Of a DNA stretch of 64,000 nt, positions 35,908-45,685 are shown piece after piece (the stretch's first letter is position 1; every line of letters begins with the position of its first letter). The position numbers were made by a program, and so were the translations under genes. The notes under the pieces were generated by a model. The model saw only the letters and a list, made by a program, of their open reading frames with translations. It did no database searches and had not been told where the DNA came from. Origin of the DNA: an uncultured Sediminibacterium sp. (GTDB lineage: Bacteria > Bacteroidota > Bacteroidia > Chitinophagales > Chitinophagaceae); NCBI GenBank assembly GCA_937911175.1, contig CALDSE010000029.1, forward strand, positions 1-64,000. The letters are read 5' to 3'.

Positions 35908-37047
35908 ATGAAACTAGCTACAAAATATATTCACGCAGGTGCGCATCCCGATCCAAGTACAGGTGCCATCATGACACCTATTTATCAAACCTCTACCTAT
36001 GTGCAATCCGCTCCTGGCGTGCATCAGGGCTATGAGTATGCAAGAAGTCAGAACCCTACAAGATTTGCTTTGGAAGAAGCTTTTGCAGTGATAGAAAATG
36101 GAAAATTTGGATTGGCCTTTGCCAGTGGTGTGGCTGCAACAGATGCAGTCATGCGCTTACTAGTGCCAGGCGATGAAGTGGTGGCAGCCCATGATATGTA
36201 TGGAGGCTCTTTCAGGTTATTTTCAAAAGTGCATGAGAAAATGGGTATCAAATTTATTTATGTCGACACCTCCGATGCTACGAATGTAGAAAAGGCCATG
36301 ACCCCTGCTACTAAATTAATTTGGTTAGAAACACCTACTAATCCACTGATGAATATTACAGATATTGAAGCAGTATCAGCGATAGGTAAAAAACATAATT
36401 GCATGGTTTGTGTAGACAATACTTTTGCCTCTCCCTATTTACAAAACCCATTAGACTTTGGCGCCACTATTGTAATGCATTCTGCTACTAAATATTTAGG
36501 AGGGCATAGTGATGTCATTCAAGGTTGTTTAGTGATGAATGATCAAGCCTTAAGAGATCAATTATATTTTATTCAAAAAAGTACAGGTGCAGTTCCAGGC
36601 CCTCAAGATTGCTTTTTAGTATTGAGAGGCATTAAAACTTTACATGTGCGTATGCAAAGACATTGTGAAAATGGTATTCAAGTAGCTGCCTATTTAAGAC
36701 AACATCCTAAAGTAGGAAAAGTATACTGGTGTGGCTTCGAGGATCATCCTAATCATGCTATTGCTAAAAAACAAATGCGTGGATTCGGAGGTATGATGAG
36801 CTTTGTATTAAAAGACGATAGTGTTGCAGCTGCCACTAAAGTACTCTCTAGCACCAAGGTCTTTTCTTTAGCGGAGAGCTTGGGCGGTGTGGAGTCTTTA
36901 ATTAATCATCCAGCAAGTATGACACATGCCTCTATACCGCGTGAACAAAGAATAGCCAATGGTTTATCTGACGGGCTTATACGCTTAAGTGTGGGCATTG
37001 AAGATGCAGACGACTTAATAGCAGATTTAGCACAAGCCATTGGGTAA
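35908..37047 (+). CDS. PLP-dependent transsulfuration enzyme (cystathionine gamma-synthase/lyase type)
   Basis: A 379-residue Cys/Met metabolism enzyme. The PLP lysine is Lys195 (HSATKYLGGHSDV). The substrate-phosphate loop and FASGVAATDAVM, plus EYARSQNPTRFALEE at the N-terminus, are typical, as is the C-terminal SLGGVESLINHPASMTH. The synthase and lyase forms are hard to separate by eye, so the direction of the reaction is left open. The next gene's ATG overlaps its stop by one base. It is not adjacent to metH. Confidence 0.9.
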   Translation: MKLATKYIHAGAHPDPSTGAIMTPIYQTSTYVQSAPGVHQGYEYARSQNPTRFALEEAFAVIENGKFGLAFASGVAATDAVMRLLVPGDEVVAAHDMYGGSFRLFSKVHEKMGIKFIYVDTSDATNVEKAMTPATKLIWLETPTNPLMNITDIEAVSAIGKKHNCMVCVDNTFASPYLQNPLDFGATIVMHSATKYLGGHSDVIQGCLVMNDQALRDQLYFIQKSTGAVPGPQDCFLVLRGIKTLHVRMQRHCENGIQVAAYLRQHPKVGKVYWCGFEDHPNHAIAKKQMRGFGGMMSFVLKDDSVAAATKVLSSTKVFSLAESLGGVESLINHPASMTHASIPREQRIANGLSDGLIRLSVGIEDADDLIADLAQAIG

Positions 37048-37832
37048 TGAAGGATGAGATTCATAAACTATTAGACCAAAAAGTAAAGCAGTACAACCAT
37101 ATTGAATTTATTGGGAAGGACCCTATTTGTATTCCTCATTTATTTACAAAGCAGCAAGACATTGAAATTGCTGGTTTTTTCGCAGCCATTTTTGCCTGGG
37201 GCAATAGAACCACCATTATTAATAAAAGTAAAGAACTACTGGAAAGAATGGACAATGCACCCTATGCTTTTTGTATCGGGCATCAAGATAAAGATTTAAA
37301 GAAATTATTGGGATTCGCGCACCGAACATTTAACGATACCGACTTACTCTATTGCATTGAATTTTTTAAAAAGCATTATTGTAAAAATGAAAGTTTAGAA
37401 ACAGCCTTTTTTAAAACTGGAAGCATTGATTTAAAAAATGAGCTCTTCGCTGTAGAAAAAGCACTCATACATTTTCAAGATTATTTTTTCTCTTTAGAAG
37501 AAGCACCTGCAAGAACTAAAAAACATATTGCTAGCCCTATGACGGGATCAACTTGTAAAAGATTAAATATGTTTTTACGCTGGATGGTGCGAACTGATAA
37601 ACAAGGGGTAGATTTTGGTGTATGGAAAAGCATAAGCCCAGCAGCACTTATTATGCCTATTGATGTACATGTAGCAAGGGTTTCAAGAGCTTTAGGTATT
37701 GTAAAAAGACCCCAAACAGATTGGCAAACTGCTATTGAATTAACCCATTATTGTCGAACTTTGGATGCAAAGGACCCTGTTAAATACGACTTCGCTTTAT
37801 TTAGTCTAGGCGTCATAGAAAAATTTAATTAA
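37047..37832 (+). CDS. TIGR02757 / DUF2400 family protein
   Basis: A 261-residue soluble Bacteroidota protein. Recognisable stretches are DIEIAGFFAAIFAWGNRTTII, FLRWMVRTDKQGVDFGVW and PIDVHVARVSRALGI. The second half resembles a helix-hairpin-helix DNA-repair fold, but function is unproven. It overlaps the previous stop by one base (taATGa), indicating coupled translation, and is followed after 5 bases by a small gene. Confidence 0.88.
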   Translation: MKDEIHKLLDQKVKQYNHIEFIGKDPICIPHLFTKQQDIEIAGFFAAIFAWGNRTTIINKSKELLERMDNAPYAFCIGHQDKDLKKLLGFAHRTFNDTDLLYCIEFFKKHYCKNESLETAFFKTGSIDLKNELFAVEKALIHFQDYFFSLEEAPARTKKHIASPMTGSTCKRLNMFLRWMVRTDKQGVDFGVWKSISPAALIMPIDVHVARVSRALGIVKRPQTDWQTAIELTHYCRTLDAKDPVKYDFALFSLGVIEKFN

Positions 37833-37837
37833 AGCGC

Positions 37838-38119
37838 ATGGAAATAAATTTATTGGCACTAGAGAAATTAAGTACCCCAGATTTAGAAACGATGATTAAT
37901 GAATTGATTAAAGAAGACTTTTCTAAATTAGTACAACTGCTTTATCGAATTGATGTTTCAGAAGCGAAGCTAAAAAATATATTACAAGCCAACCCGAATG
38001 AAAATGCGGGAAAATTAATTGCACAAGTAGTAATAGAAAGACTAGCTGCTACTAAAAAAGCTAGAGAAAGTTTTTCAACCAAGCCACCTACCATAGATGA
38101 CGACGCAGAAAGGTTGTAG
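37838..38119 (+). CDS. Conserved small hypothetical protein, 93 aa
   Basis: Mostly helical, acidic, with no signal: STPDLETMINELIKEDFSKLVQLLYRIDVSEAKLK and ENAGKLIAQVVIERLAATKKARESF. This arrangement recurs in Bacteroidota next to TIGR02757-like genes, but I cannot name a family or function. It is the third gene of the run starting at 35908, with a 5-base gap to the previous gene. Confidence 0.7.
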   Translation: MEINLLALEKLSTPDLETMINELIKEDFSKLVQLLYRIDVSEAKLKNILQANPNENAGKLIAQVVIERLAATKKARESFSTKPPTIDDDAERL

Positions 38120-38164
38120 TGCTAATAATATAGATAGAAAAATAGATAAGATTTTATAGTTAAA

Positions 38165-38863
38165 CTATAAATCTCCTAAAAGCGGTCTCATTACAATATC
38201 TTCCACCACTGCTTGTGGGCTTAATTGAGTCGCTGCAAAAATCATCTTCGCAATATCCTCGGCTTCCATAATACGAGAAGGCGCTACCCCACTGCCCGCC
38301 CAGCTATTGGTATAAGTAGCCCCAGGATAAACACCTGTTACTTTAATGCCTTTATCTTTTAATTCTTCTCTTAAGTTTTTTGAAAACCCCTCTAAAGCAT
38401 ACTTACTAATACTATAAGAGCCTCCTTGCGGATAAGCATGTAAAGAAGCAATAGAACAAATATTAAAAATATGTCCAGCCCCTGCTTTTATCATGGCAGG
38501 AACAATGGCACGTGAAGTATGATAAGCAGAATACAAATTCGCTGCTATTTGTGATTCCAAAACATCCTGTTCTTCCTCCATTAAATTACCTGGTAAGAAA
38601 AAACCTGCGTTATTAATTAAAATATGAGGGGTGCCCAAACTCAAACACCAATTTCCAAAGGCATTGCAGTCGGCTTGCTTAGATAAATCGGCCTGCTTGC
38701 TATGTATAATTGCATTAGGATATTTTTTCTGCAAACTTTCAGTGGCCTCTTTTAAACGAGAAGCCGTTTTGCTGCAAATACATAATGTATGGCCTGCAAC
38801 TGCAAAGGCTTCTGCCACTGCATATCCAATTCCTTGTGAAGCACCTGTAATAAGAACCAGCAT
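38165..38863 (-). CDS. Short-chain dehydrogenase/reductase
   Basis: A 232-residue Rossmann SDR. TGASQGIGYAVAEAF is the NAD(P)-binding motif near the start, then NNAGFF, the catalytic Ser in ICSIASLHAYPQGG and the YSISKYALEGF Tyr/Lys pair. The C-terminal part (PSRIMEAEDIAKMIFAATQ) is common in the 3-ketoacyl/YciK-like SDR group. Substrate unknown. It is convergent with the gene at 37838 and divergent from yjjG. Confidence 0.93.
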   Translation of the reverse strand: MLVLITGASQGIGYAVAEAFAVAGHTLCICSKTASRLKEATESLQKKYPNAIIHSKQADLSKQADCNAFGNWCLSLGTPHILINNAGFFLPGNLMEEEQDVLESQIAANLYSAYHTSRAIVPAMIKAGAGHIFNICSIASLHAYPQGGSYSISKYALEGFSKNLREELKDKGIKVTGVYPGATYTNSWAGSGVAPSRIMEAEDIAKMIFAATQLSPQAVVEDIVMRPLLGDL

Positions 38864-38944
38864 ATAATTAATTTATAGATAATCTAAATAAAGAATAAAG
38901 ATAAGGCGCAAAATTGTAAATTCGTTCAATACAATTCAATATCG

Positions 38945-39640
38945 ATGCCCTATAAAGACCTGTTTTTTGATCTCGACCATACTATTTGGGACTTTGAATT
39001 AAATTCCAAAGAAACCTTATGGGATCTACATCTTAAATATGAATTAGAGGCAAAGGGCATCAACAATTTTGATGAATTTTACAGTATATACAGTGTGCAC
39101 AATCACAAGTTATGGGACAGGTATTCCAAGGGTTTTATTAAACAAGAAGAATTAAGGTGGAAGCGTATTTACTTAAGTTTACTAGATTATAAAATTGCCG
39201 ACGAAGCCCTGTCTAAAGAAATGTCCGTTGACTACTTAACTATTCTTCCTGATAAAAAGAATTTATTTCCTTACACTATTGAAATTTTAGAGTATTTAAA
39301 AAGCAAGGACTATTCAATGCATTTAATTACCAACGGATTTGAATCGGTGCAGTTTAAAAAAATTAAGAACTCAAATTTAGCGGACTATTTTACCGAAGTC
39401 ATTACTTCAGAAGCTAGCAATAGCTTAAAGCCCAATAAAGAAATTTTTGAGTACGCTTTAAAAGTTTCGAATGCAAATGTAGAGACTAGTATTATGATTG
39501 GAGATAATGAGGATGCTGATATTCAAGGGGCCATTAATGCAGGTATGGATTCTATTTTTGTAAATCACTTACAAATACAACCTACTGTACCTGCCACACA
39601 TACCATTACACATTTAAAGGAATTGGAAAATATATTCTAA
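38945..39640 (+). CDS. yjjG: YjjG-type HAD phosphatase
   Basis: Non-canonical pyrimidine nucleotidase of the HAD superfamily. Motif I FFDLDHTIWDF (Asp9/Asp11), motif II ITNGFE, the lysine of SLKPNKEIF and motif IV GDNEDADIQGA are intact. Residues about 15-95 form the helical cap. 231 residues. E. coli YjjG removes modified pyrimidine nucleotides. The substrate here is inferred from that family. It has a short gap after the SDR gene. Confidence 0.9.
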   Translation: MPYKDLFFDLDHTIWDFELNSKETLWDLHLKYELEAKGINNFDEFYSIYSVHNHKLWDRYSKGFIKQEELRWKRIYLSLLDYKIADEALSKEMSVDYLTILPDKKNLFPYTIEILEYLKSKDYSMHLITNGFESVQFKKIKNSNLADYFTEVITSEASNSLKPNKEIFEYALKVSNANVETSIMIGDNEDADIQGAINAGMDSIFVNHLQIQPTVPATHTITHLKELENIF

Positions 39641-39687
39641 AGACTTAGAATAACAAAGCTTTTATTTATAAAAACTAGTAGCCCGCA

Positions 39688-40344
39688 TTACCAACTAGCA
39701 AGAACAGTAACACCGCCTTTTACTACATCGCCAATTTTTGCATGAATTTTTGTACCCACTGGTAAGAGTAAATCTACCCTGCTACCAAATTTTATAAAAC
39801 CATATTCATCGCATTGTTTGAAGGATTGTCCCACTGTTGTATAGTTACATATTCTTCTGGCTAAAGCGCCTGCAATTTGTTTGCATAAAATACTTCCTTT
39901 ACTATTCTCCACTACCACCGACCATCTTTCATTATCGGTAGAAGATTTTGGATGCCAGGCTACTAAAAATTTACCAGGATGGTATTTATTATATACAATA
40001 TTCCCTGCAATCGGTAAACGGTTCACATGCACATTGGCAGGACTCATAAATACACTTAATTGTATTCTTTTTTCTTTATAAAATTCATCGGGCTCGACTT
40101 CTTCAATCACCACCACTTTACCATCGGCAGGGGAAACAATAGCATCATCGCTAATGGTTAATGCACGAACAGGCATTCTAAAAAAAGATACAATGAACAA
40201 GAAAAAAGCAACTGTTATAATAAATACCCCCCATGCACCAATGGCAGAGATAGGAAATAGGTAAGAAAAATTTAGCATATTCAAAACGCCTACGAATATA
40301 GCAATCAATGAAATGGTAGCCGTCCCTTCTTTATGTATAGTCAT
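39688..40344 (-). CDS. psd: Phosphatidylserine decarboxylase-family protein
   Basis: Makes phosphatidylethanolamine in the inner membrane. The short type (218 residues) with two N-terminal hydrophobic segments (about 10-52). The self-cleavage Gly187-Ser188 pair in KFGSRVDLLLP generates the pyruvoyl cofactor, and SPADGKVV and MSPANVHVNRLP belong to the substrate cradle. It precedes cdsA on the same strand by 30 bases in reverse order (psd downstream of cdsA), so both lipid genes share a transcript. Confidence 0.93.
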   Translation of the reverse strand: MTIHKEGTATISLIAIFVGVLNMLNFSYLFPISAIGAWGVFIITVAFFLFIVSFFRMPVRALTISDDAIVSPADGKVVVIEEVEPDEFYKEKRIQLSVFMSPANVHVNRLPIAGNIVYNKYHPGKFLVAWHPKSSTDNERWSVVVENSKGSILCKQIAGALARRICNYTTVGQSFKQCDEYGFIKFGSRVDLLLPVGTKIHAKIGDVVKGGVTVLASW

Positions 40345-40374
40345 TGTGTAAATTTAGTGGCAAATGTAAAACAT

Positions 40375-41235
40375 CTAAAACAGAATCTGAAGAATTAACC
40401 ATACAAATGGAGTGGCAAATAAGATAGAATCAAACCTGTCTAAGAAACCACCATGGCCTGGCATCATGCTACCACTGTCTTTCACGCCGGCCAGCCTTTT
40501 TAATCTGCTTTCTAGTAAATCTCCAAAATTACCTGCAATAGAGGCAATTAAACTAATATAGAAAATGTATTTCTCTTGAATTGGCACCACCAAGGCCATT
40601 CCCTTAGAGACAATTAATACTGATAAAATAATGCCGGCAATAGTACCCTCCCATGTTTTATTAGGTGATATAGGAGACAAAGGCGTTTTACCAATAACAG
40701 AACCCACTAAATAAGCCATCGTATCATTCACCCAAATTGAAACAATTAATAATAAGGGGATAGAAAAAGTCCAACTACCAAAATAGGTATTGGTCATAAA
40801 ACTTTTTAATTGAAAAAACAAAGACAAACACATAGGTATATATACCAAGCCCGCAATAGAAATAGCAAGGTTTTGTAGACTAAACTTTTTAGAAAAAATA
40901 TCGACAATAATCATTAAGGCAACCACAAAGGGAAGTACTCTACTACCTAAAAATTTAATACTTATTCCACTAATGGTTAAATCTACGGGGCCCAATGTCA
41001 TCATCATTAAACAACCTACTACTAATAAGCCCCACTTATGCACAGCACTTATGTTTTGATAACTTGGATAAATAAGTGCTAATAATTTTTGATACTCATA
41101 CAAGCAACCTAATTGTATGATTAAAAATAAAGTAAAAAAAGACCAGTTATTCCAAATCAAACCTGTTAACATGATAATGACAAAAACAATTGCAGACAGG
41201 GTTCTTTGTTTTAAAACAGATGCGTTAGAAGCCAT
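40375..41235 (-). CDS. cdsA: Phosphatidate cytidylyltransferase
   Basis: Makes CDP-diacylglycerol, the precursor of phospholipids including phosphatidylserine, in the inner membrane. About seven hydrophobic segments, the PNKTWEGTIAG loop and the family signature SRLKRLAGVKDSGSMMPGHG, ending GFLDRFDS. 286 residues, all motifs intact. It is followed by psd, so the operon joins two consecutive parts of phosphatidylethanolamine synthesis (the phosphatidylserine synthase step is not seen here). Confidence 0.95.
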   Translation of the reverse strand: MASNASVLKQRTLSAIVFVIIMLTGLIWNNWSFFTLFLIIQLGCLYEYQKLLALIYPSYQNISAVHKWGLLVVGCLMMMTLGPVDLTISGISIKFLGSRVLPFVVALMIIVDIFSKKFSLQNLAISIAGLVYIPMCLSLFFQLKSFMTNTYFGSWTFSIPLLLIVSIWVNDTMAYLVGSVIGKTPLSPISPNKTWEGTIAGIILSVLIVSKGMALVVPIQEKYIFYISLIASIAGNFGDLLESRLKRLAGVKDSGSMMPGHGGFLDRFDSILFATPFVWLILQILF

Positions 41236-41265
41236 AGAAAAAATTATAAATTTGTAAAGAATATT

Positions 41266-41484
41266 TTAAGATTCAACTGAATTAATTTGAATAGTAGAAA
41301 TTAGCGCCTGGGCTTTTTCAAACATATCCGAAGGTACATATACTTCTACTTCTCCTAAAAAAACATAGGAGGAATCTTGCTTATTGAGTGTTTTTGCGGG
41401 TATTTCATTTTCGTTTAAAATACCCATCACCATTGAAGAGGCAGCTAATTGACTGCTACTAAATACTTTTTTCCAATCCTGCAT
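41266..41484 (-). CDS. DUF2007-family small protein
   Basis: A 72-residue soluble protein: MQDWKKVFSSSQLAASSMVMGIL, then NEIPAKTLNKQDSSYVFLGEVEVYVPSDMFEKAQALI. DUF2007 proteins are signal-transduction-like small domains of unknown role. Its start overlaps the CPBP gene's end by 26 bases, so the two are translationally coupled. It precedes cdsA by 30 bases, which links it to the phospholipid operon. Confidence 0.82.
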   Translation of the reverse strand: MQDWKKVFSSSQLAASSMVMGILNENEIPAKTLNKQDSSYVFLGEVEVYVPSDMFEKAQALISTIQINSVES

Positions 41485-42364
41485 CTGAATGAACGTTTTT
41501 TAATTTTTTTAATAAATAGTAAACCCCTGCCAAGGCCAGCAGTCCCCAATAGATAGGTAAATTATCATCCATCAACTGATCTACCTTCGCTGGATTATTT
41601 CTAATCGAATATAAAGCGACTACGGCAATTCCATTGTTTAAAAAATGTAAAAGTATGGGTAGCCAAATGGTTTTTGAATAATAATAAATATAGCCAAGTA
41701 TTATGCCCAAGGCCATTCTAGACAAAAAACCAAAAAAAGAAAAGTGAATGGCACTGAAAAAAATAGCCGTTAAAATAATGGCGGCATAAGGTTTCCCCGT
41801 TAAATCCATTAATATTTTTTGAAGCGTACCTCTGAAATAAACTTCTTCAATGACGGAAGGTATGATAGCCACTGCAACTAGTGCGTAGGCTAAATCCATT
41901 AATGAATTCATATGGGTCATGGACAACATCGCTTTTTTATACTGGGCTTCTAAATCTTCGGCCCAATTTTTAAAATTAGTGGGTATAGGAATTTTTTCTG
42001 TCAAACTTCCTAATGCACCACTCAGTACTAAACCAGTGAGCGCTAATAATATAACAATACCTATTTGTTGGTACGATTTTACAGCAGTAAAACCTAAATG
42101 ATTGTACCAATTTTCTTTTGCCATTAGGGCTAATACAATACTCGGTAATCCAAAGGCAATAATGGAAGCCAAGGCATTGGCCAACTGTGCCATGGAAGCA
42201 TATTCGGGCTGCAGGAGTACTTTTTGCATATCTGCAAACGGAATATGCAATAAGGCAGCCACTAAAGAAAAACTAATGAGTGCCCCTGCAATCATGCCAA
42301 TACCAGTAAGCCCTAAAAAAAGGGCTATTCTCATTGGAGGTCTCATATCAAATAATTGGTACAT
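41459..42364 (-). CDS. CPBP-family intramembrane protease
   Basis: Integral membrane glutamic-type protease related to Rce1/AbiG proteins, with about eight hydrophobic segments. The motif pair IPSVIEEVYFRGTLQ (Glu-Glu and Arg), FSAIHFSFFGF (His) and ILLHFLNNGIAVV (His) is intact. I start at ATG 42364 (MYQLFDMRPP); the longer frame would begin with TTG at 42370. The physiological substrate is unknown. 301 residues. Confidence 0.9.
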   Translation of the reverse strand: MYQLFDMRPPMRIALFLGLTGIGMIAGALISFSLVAALLHIPFADMQKVLLQPEYASMAQLANALASIIAFGLPSIVLALMAKENWYNHLGFTAVKSYQQIGIVILLALTGLVLSGALGSLTEKIPIPTNFKNWAEDLEAQYKKAMLSMTHMNSLMDLAYALVAVAIIPSVIEEVYFRGTLQKILMDLTGKPYAAIILTAIFFSAIHFSFFGFLSRMALGIILGYIYYYSKTIWLPILLHFLNNGIAVVALYSIRNNPAKVDQLMDDNLPIYWGLLALAGVYYLLKKLKNVHSDAGLEKSI

Positions 42365-42403
42365 TTGCAATCGTATCAGTTAGATGCAAGATAATGAATT
42401 CAT

Positions 42404-43441
42404 ATGGTTTCTATAGGTCCTATACAATTACCCGATTTTCCTCTATTACTCGCTCCTATGGAGGATGTAAGCGACCCGCCATTTAGAGCGGTCTGTAAGG
42501 AAAATGGGGCCGATTTAATGTACACCGAATTTATAAGCAGTGAGGGATTAATTCGTGATGCCATCAAGAGCAGACAAAAATTAGACATCTTTGATTATGA
42601 GCGTCCTGTTGGTATTCAAATATTTGGAGGAGATGAGGAAGCCATGGCCCTTTGTACCAAAATTGTAGACACAGTGAATCCCGATTTAATTGATATTAAT
42701 TTTGGATGCCCCGTTAAAAAAGTAGTGACCAAGGGAGCAGGTGCCGGTGTTTTAAAAGATTTAGATTTAATGGTAAGATTAACAGAGGCCGTGGTAAAAA
42801 GTACCAACCTTCCTGTAACAGTCAAAACAAGATTAGGCTGGGATGAAAGTTCTAAGAATATTCATGAAGTAGCTTTAAGATTACAAGATGTGGGCGTCAA
42901 GGCTTTAGCCATTCATGGTCGCACCAGAGTGCAAATGTATAAAGGTGAAGCCGATTGGACTTTAATTGGTGAAATAAAAAATGACCCACGTATTCATATG
43001 CCTATTTTTGGAAATGGTGATATTAATTCGCCAGAAAAAGCATTAGAATATAAAAATAGATATGGCGTAGATGGTATTATGATTGGCCGCGCTGCCATTG
43101 GTTATCCTTGGATTTTTAGAGAGATGAAACATTTTCTAGCCACAGGAGAAAGAAGAGCCGACCCCACCATTGAAGAGCGTGTAGAAGTAGCAAGACAACA
43201 CTTAATAAAATCGATGCAGTGGAAAGGACCTATTGCAGGCATCAACGAAATGAGAAGACATTATGCCAATTATTTAAGAGGGCTTCCGAATATTAAAGAA
43301 TATAGAAATAAATTAGTGCGCATTACCACTCAAAAAGAGATTGAAGAAGTCTTAGATGAGATTAAAGAAAAGTACAAAGACATTGTGATTGAATCGGGTA
43401 AAATTGTTTTAGAAAACTACCACGAGCACTGCCCTATTTAG
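42404..43441 (+). CDS. dusB: tRNA-dihydrouridine synthase (DusB type)
   Basis: FMN-dependent enzyme that reduces uridines in tRNA. APMEDVSDPPFRAVCKENGADLMY is the start, Cys102 (INFGCPVKKVVTKGAGAG) is the catalytic acid, and the GRTRVQMYKGEADW and IGRAAIGYPWIF segments bind tRNA and FMN. 345 residues, normal length. It is divergent from the CPBP gene (gap 39 bases) and ends 34 bases before the convergent glutathione-peroxidase gene. Confidence 0.95.
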   Translation: MVSIGPIQLPDFPLLLAPMEDVSDPPFRAVCKENGADLMYTEFISSEGLIRDAIKSRQKLDIFDYERPVGIQIFGGDEEAMALCTKIVDTVNPDLIDINFGCPVKKVVTKGAGAGVLKDLDLMVRLTEAVVKSTNLPVTVKTRLGWDESSKNIHEVALRLQDVGVKALAIHGRTRVQMYKGEADWTLIGEIKNDPRIHMPIFGNGDINSPEKALEYKNRYGVDGIMIGRAAIGYPWIFREMKHFLATGERRADPTIEERVEVARQHLIKSMQWKGPIAGINEMRRHYANYLRGLPNIKEYRNKLVRITTQKEIEEVLDEIKEKYKDIVIESGKIVLENYHEHCPI

Positions 43442-43475
43442 CTAGTCTAATTTTTAAATACCTAATAAACGAGCT

Positions 43476-44132
43476 TTATTTTTTTTCAATGGCTTCAATC
43501 ACTGAAGTATCTAGTGGGTCCACTGTCATAGGAAAATAATTAGTAAGCGTCCCTTCTTCATTCACTAAATATTTACAAAAATTCCAAGCAGGCTCTTGAT
43601 TATTCCAACCATTAATAGCCGTGCTAGACAACCACTTAAATACTTCGTTTTGTTCATTCTTTTTTATAACAATTGACTTTGCCATTAAGGGAAAACTTAC
43701 TCCATAATTTTTTTTACAAAAAGCAGCAATAGTTTCATTGTCCTTGGTTTCTTGCCCTTTAAAGTCATTGGCAGGAAAGCCAATCACTACAAGGCTTTCA
43801 GCATATTTTTCTTGTAATTTTTCTAGGGCTTCATACTGTCCTGTGAAACCGCAATCGCTAGCGGTATTTACTATTAATACTTTCTTTCCTATTAAAGAAG
43901 AAAAATTAAAATCCTTGCCATTGATATCTTTCGTCGTTAAACTATAAAAAGAAAAAATTGGCGTTTTATTTTCTTTATTAAACTGAATTTGTTTTTTACC
44001 CGCTCCCTTACCTGACCACATGATGGCCGGGTAAATTGTTTTCAAAACAGATTGACGATAAGACATACCTTGTTTTTTCATAAGCAGTGTAGCAGTCACT
44101 AAAACACCTAAAGCGATGGCAATTTTTATCAT
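43476..44132 (-). CDS. Glutathione-peroxidase-like thiol peroxidase with N-terminal membrane anchor
   Basis: Reduces peroxides with thioredoxin-type donors. I start at ATG 44132 (MIKIAIALGVLVTATLLMKK). The upstream in-frame start would be TTG. Residues 1-18 form a hydrophobic anchor, and the peroxidase domain follows with catalytic Cys94 (TASDCGFTGQYE), the Gln/Trp partners (FPANDFKGQE, NFCKYLV) and no selenocysteine. Anchored versions are exposed to the periplasm. The gene follows the aldehyde dehydrogenase by 16 bases. Confidence 0.9.
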   Translation of the reverse strand: MIKIAIALGVLVTATLLMKKQGMSYRQSVLKTIYPAIMWSGKGAGKKQIQFNKENKTPIFSFYSLTTKDINGKDFNFSSLIGKKVLIVNTASDCGFTGQYEALEKLQEKYAESLVVIGFPANDFKGQETKDNETIAAFCKKNYGVSFPLMAKSIVIKKNEQNEVFKWLSSTAINGWNNQEPAWNFCKYLVNEEGTLTNYFPMTVDPLDTSVIEAIEKK

Positions 44133-44169
44133 AACATTTTTTTTATTTTTCAATCTATTTTATTTGAAA

Positions 44170-45537
44170 TTAACCAATTAATCTTTTTAATAACCAAGCC
44201 TTGCCTTTATAAGGCGGATATTTAAAACTAGGATCTATCCAAGTGGGTGTTTTTAATACCGACTTTGTATGCGTAAAAGTGTCAAAACTTAATTTGCCAT
44301 GATAGCCTCCAGTGCCGCTGAAACCCCTTCCACCAAAGGGTAATTCGTGATTGGTAATATGCATAGTGGCATTATTAACACAAGCCCCACCTGAAGGCAC
44401 ATTGGTTAACCAATAGGCTTCATCATTTTTATTTTCAGTGAATACATAGAATGCCAAAGGGTTTGGATTTTTTTGAATAATGGCCAAGGCCTCTTCTTTA
44501 TTTGCATAAGTAAGGATAGGAAGAATAGGTCCAAAAATTTCATCCTGCATAATTTTTGCATCTGGTTGAACACCTACCATAATAGTTGGTTCAATAAATA
44601 ATTTTTCTCTATTTGATTTTCCTCCATACACAATTTCACCATCCGATAAATAAGAACTAAGACGCAACCATTGTTTATCATTAATTATTTTACCATAATG
44701 TGCTGAATTTTCTGCATCTGCACCATAGAATTTTTGAATGGCAATAATTAATTCTTTAATAAGTTCATCTTTTAAATGACTAGGCACTAATATATAGTCA
44801 GGCGCAATACACATTTGACCGCAATTAGAAAATTTTGGATTTGCTAAACGGCGCGCAGCTACTCTTAAATTGGCATCATCACAAATTACTGCAGGGCTTT
44901 TACCACCTAACTCTAAAGTCACAGGCACTAACTGTTCAGCTGCTAATTTGTAAATTATTTTTCCCACCATGGTACTTCCCGTGTAAAAAATATGGTCGAA
45001 CCTATTTTCTGAAAGTAGTGGTGGCAGCACAGTTGCGCCATCTCCTTCTAAATACATCATATAATTATCAGGAAATAAAGAATGAATTATTTTTTGCATC
45101 ACCGCCGCCGTCGCTGGGGCAAACTCACTAGGTTTTAAGACTGCACAATTTCCTCCTGCGATGGCTCCAATTAACGGAGTAAACAATAATTGAAATGGAT
45201 AGTTCCAAGGAGCAATAATACAAACCACGCCCAAGGGCTCTTGAATGGTAAAACTTGAGGAGGGCATATTGACCAAATTGGTGGCAACCGATTTAGGCTC
45301 CATCCAGTCTTTTAAATGCTTAATGGTATAGTTTAATTCACTTAAGAAAAACCCTACCTCGGTGGCCCAGGCATCTTCGTCGGTTTTTTTCAAATCGGTA
45401 TAAAGTGCTTGATATAATTGTTTTTCGGCATCTAAAACGGCTTTTTTTAAGCGTTCAAGCTGTTGTATTCTAAAGACATAGGACTGGGTTGCGCCAGTGG
45501 CAAAATACGAACGTAGGTTATGAATAGTAGTAGACAT
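44170..45537 (-). CDS. Aldehyde dehydrogenase (class 3/fatty-aldehyde type)
   Basis: NAD(P)-dependent oxidation of aldehydes. I start at ATG 45537; the frame extends to a TTG two codons earlier. Cofactor and catalytic motifs are present: PWNYPFQLLFTPLIGAIAGGNCAVLKPSEF, the Glu in TLELGGKSPAV and the Cys in SNCGQMCIAPDY. The C-terminal part (LPFGGRGFSGTGGYHGK) is characteristic of the short 450-residue class 3 enzymes. Substrate unknown. It is co-transcribed with the peroxidase gene. Confidence 0.93.
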   Translation of the reverse strand: MSTTIHNLRSYFATGATQSYVFRIQQLERLKKAVLDAEKQLYQALYTDLKKTDEDAWATEVGFFLSELNYTIKHLKDWMEPKSVATNLVNMPSSSFTIQEPLGVVCIIAPWNYPFQLLFTPLIGAIAGGNCAVLKPSEFAPATAAVMQKIIHSLFPDNYMMYLEGDGATVLPPLLSENRFDHIFYTGSTMVGKIIYKLAAEQLVPVTLELGGKSPAVICDDANLRVAARRLANPKFSNCGQMCIAPDYILVPSHLKDELIKELIIAIQKFYGADAENSAHYGKIINDKQWLRLSSYLSDGEIVYGGKSNREKLFIEPTIMVGVQPDAKIMQDEIFGPILPILTYANKEEALAIIQKNPNPLAFYVFTENKNDEAYWLTNVPSGGACVNNATMHITNHELPFGGRGFSGTGGYHGKLSFDTFTHTKSVLKTPTWIDPSFKYPPYKGKAWLLKRLIG

Positions 45538-45674
45538 AAGCAATGATTATTAGGCAATTTAAGCCTTATTCCCGAAAGCAAAGCTCCATTTATTCGCTTA
45601 TCAAAATAATTGTGAAAATTCAGAAATTTTTGATAATTTAACGTACTCATTTTAATAATTATTATAAACCAAAT

Positions 45675-45682
45675 AACGATTT
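45675..45682 (+). promoter_or_regulatory. AACGATTT motif before Gfo/Idh oxidoreductase
   Basis: AACGATTT ends 3 bases before the ATG at 45686. It is one of four copies located just upstream of sugar-metabolism genes in this window. Confidence 0.35.
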
Positions 45683-45685
45683 GCT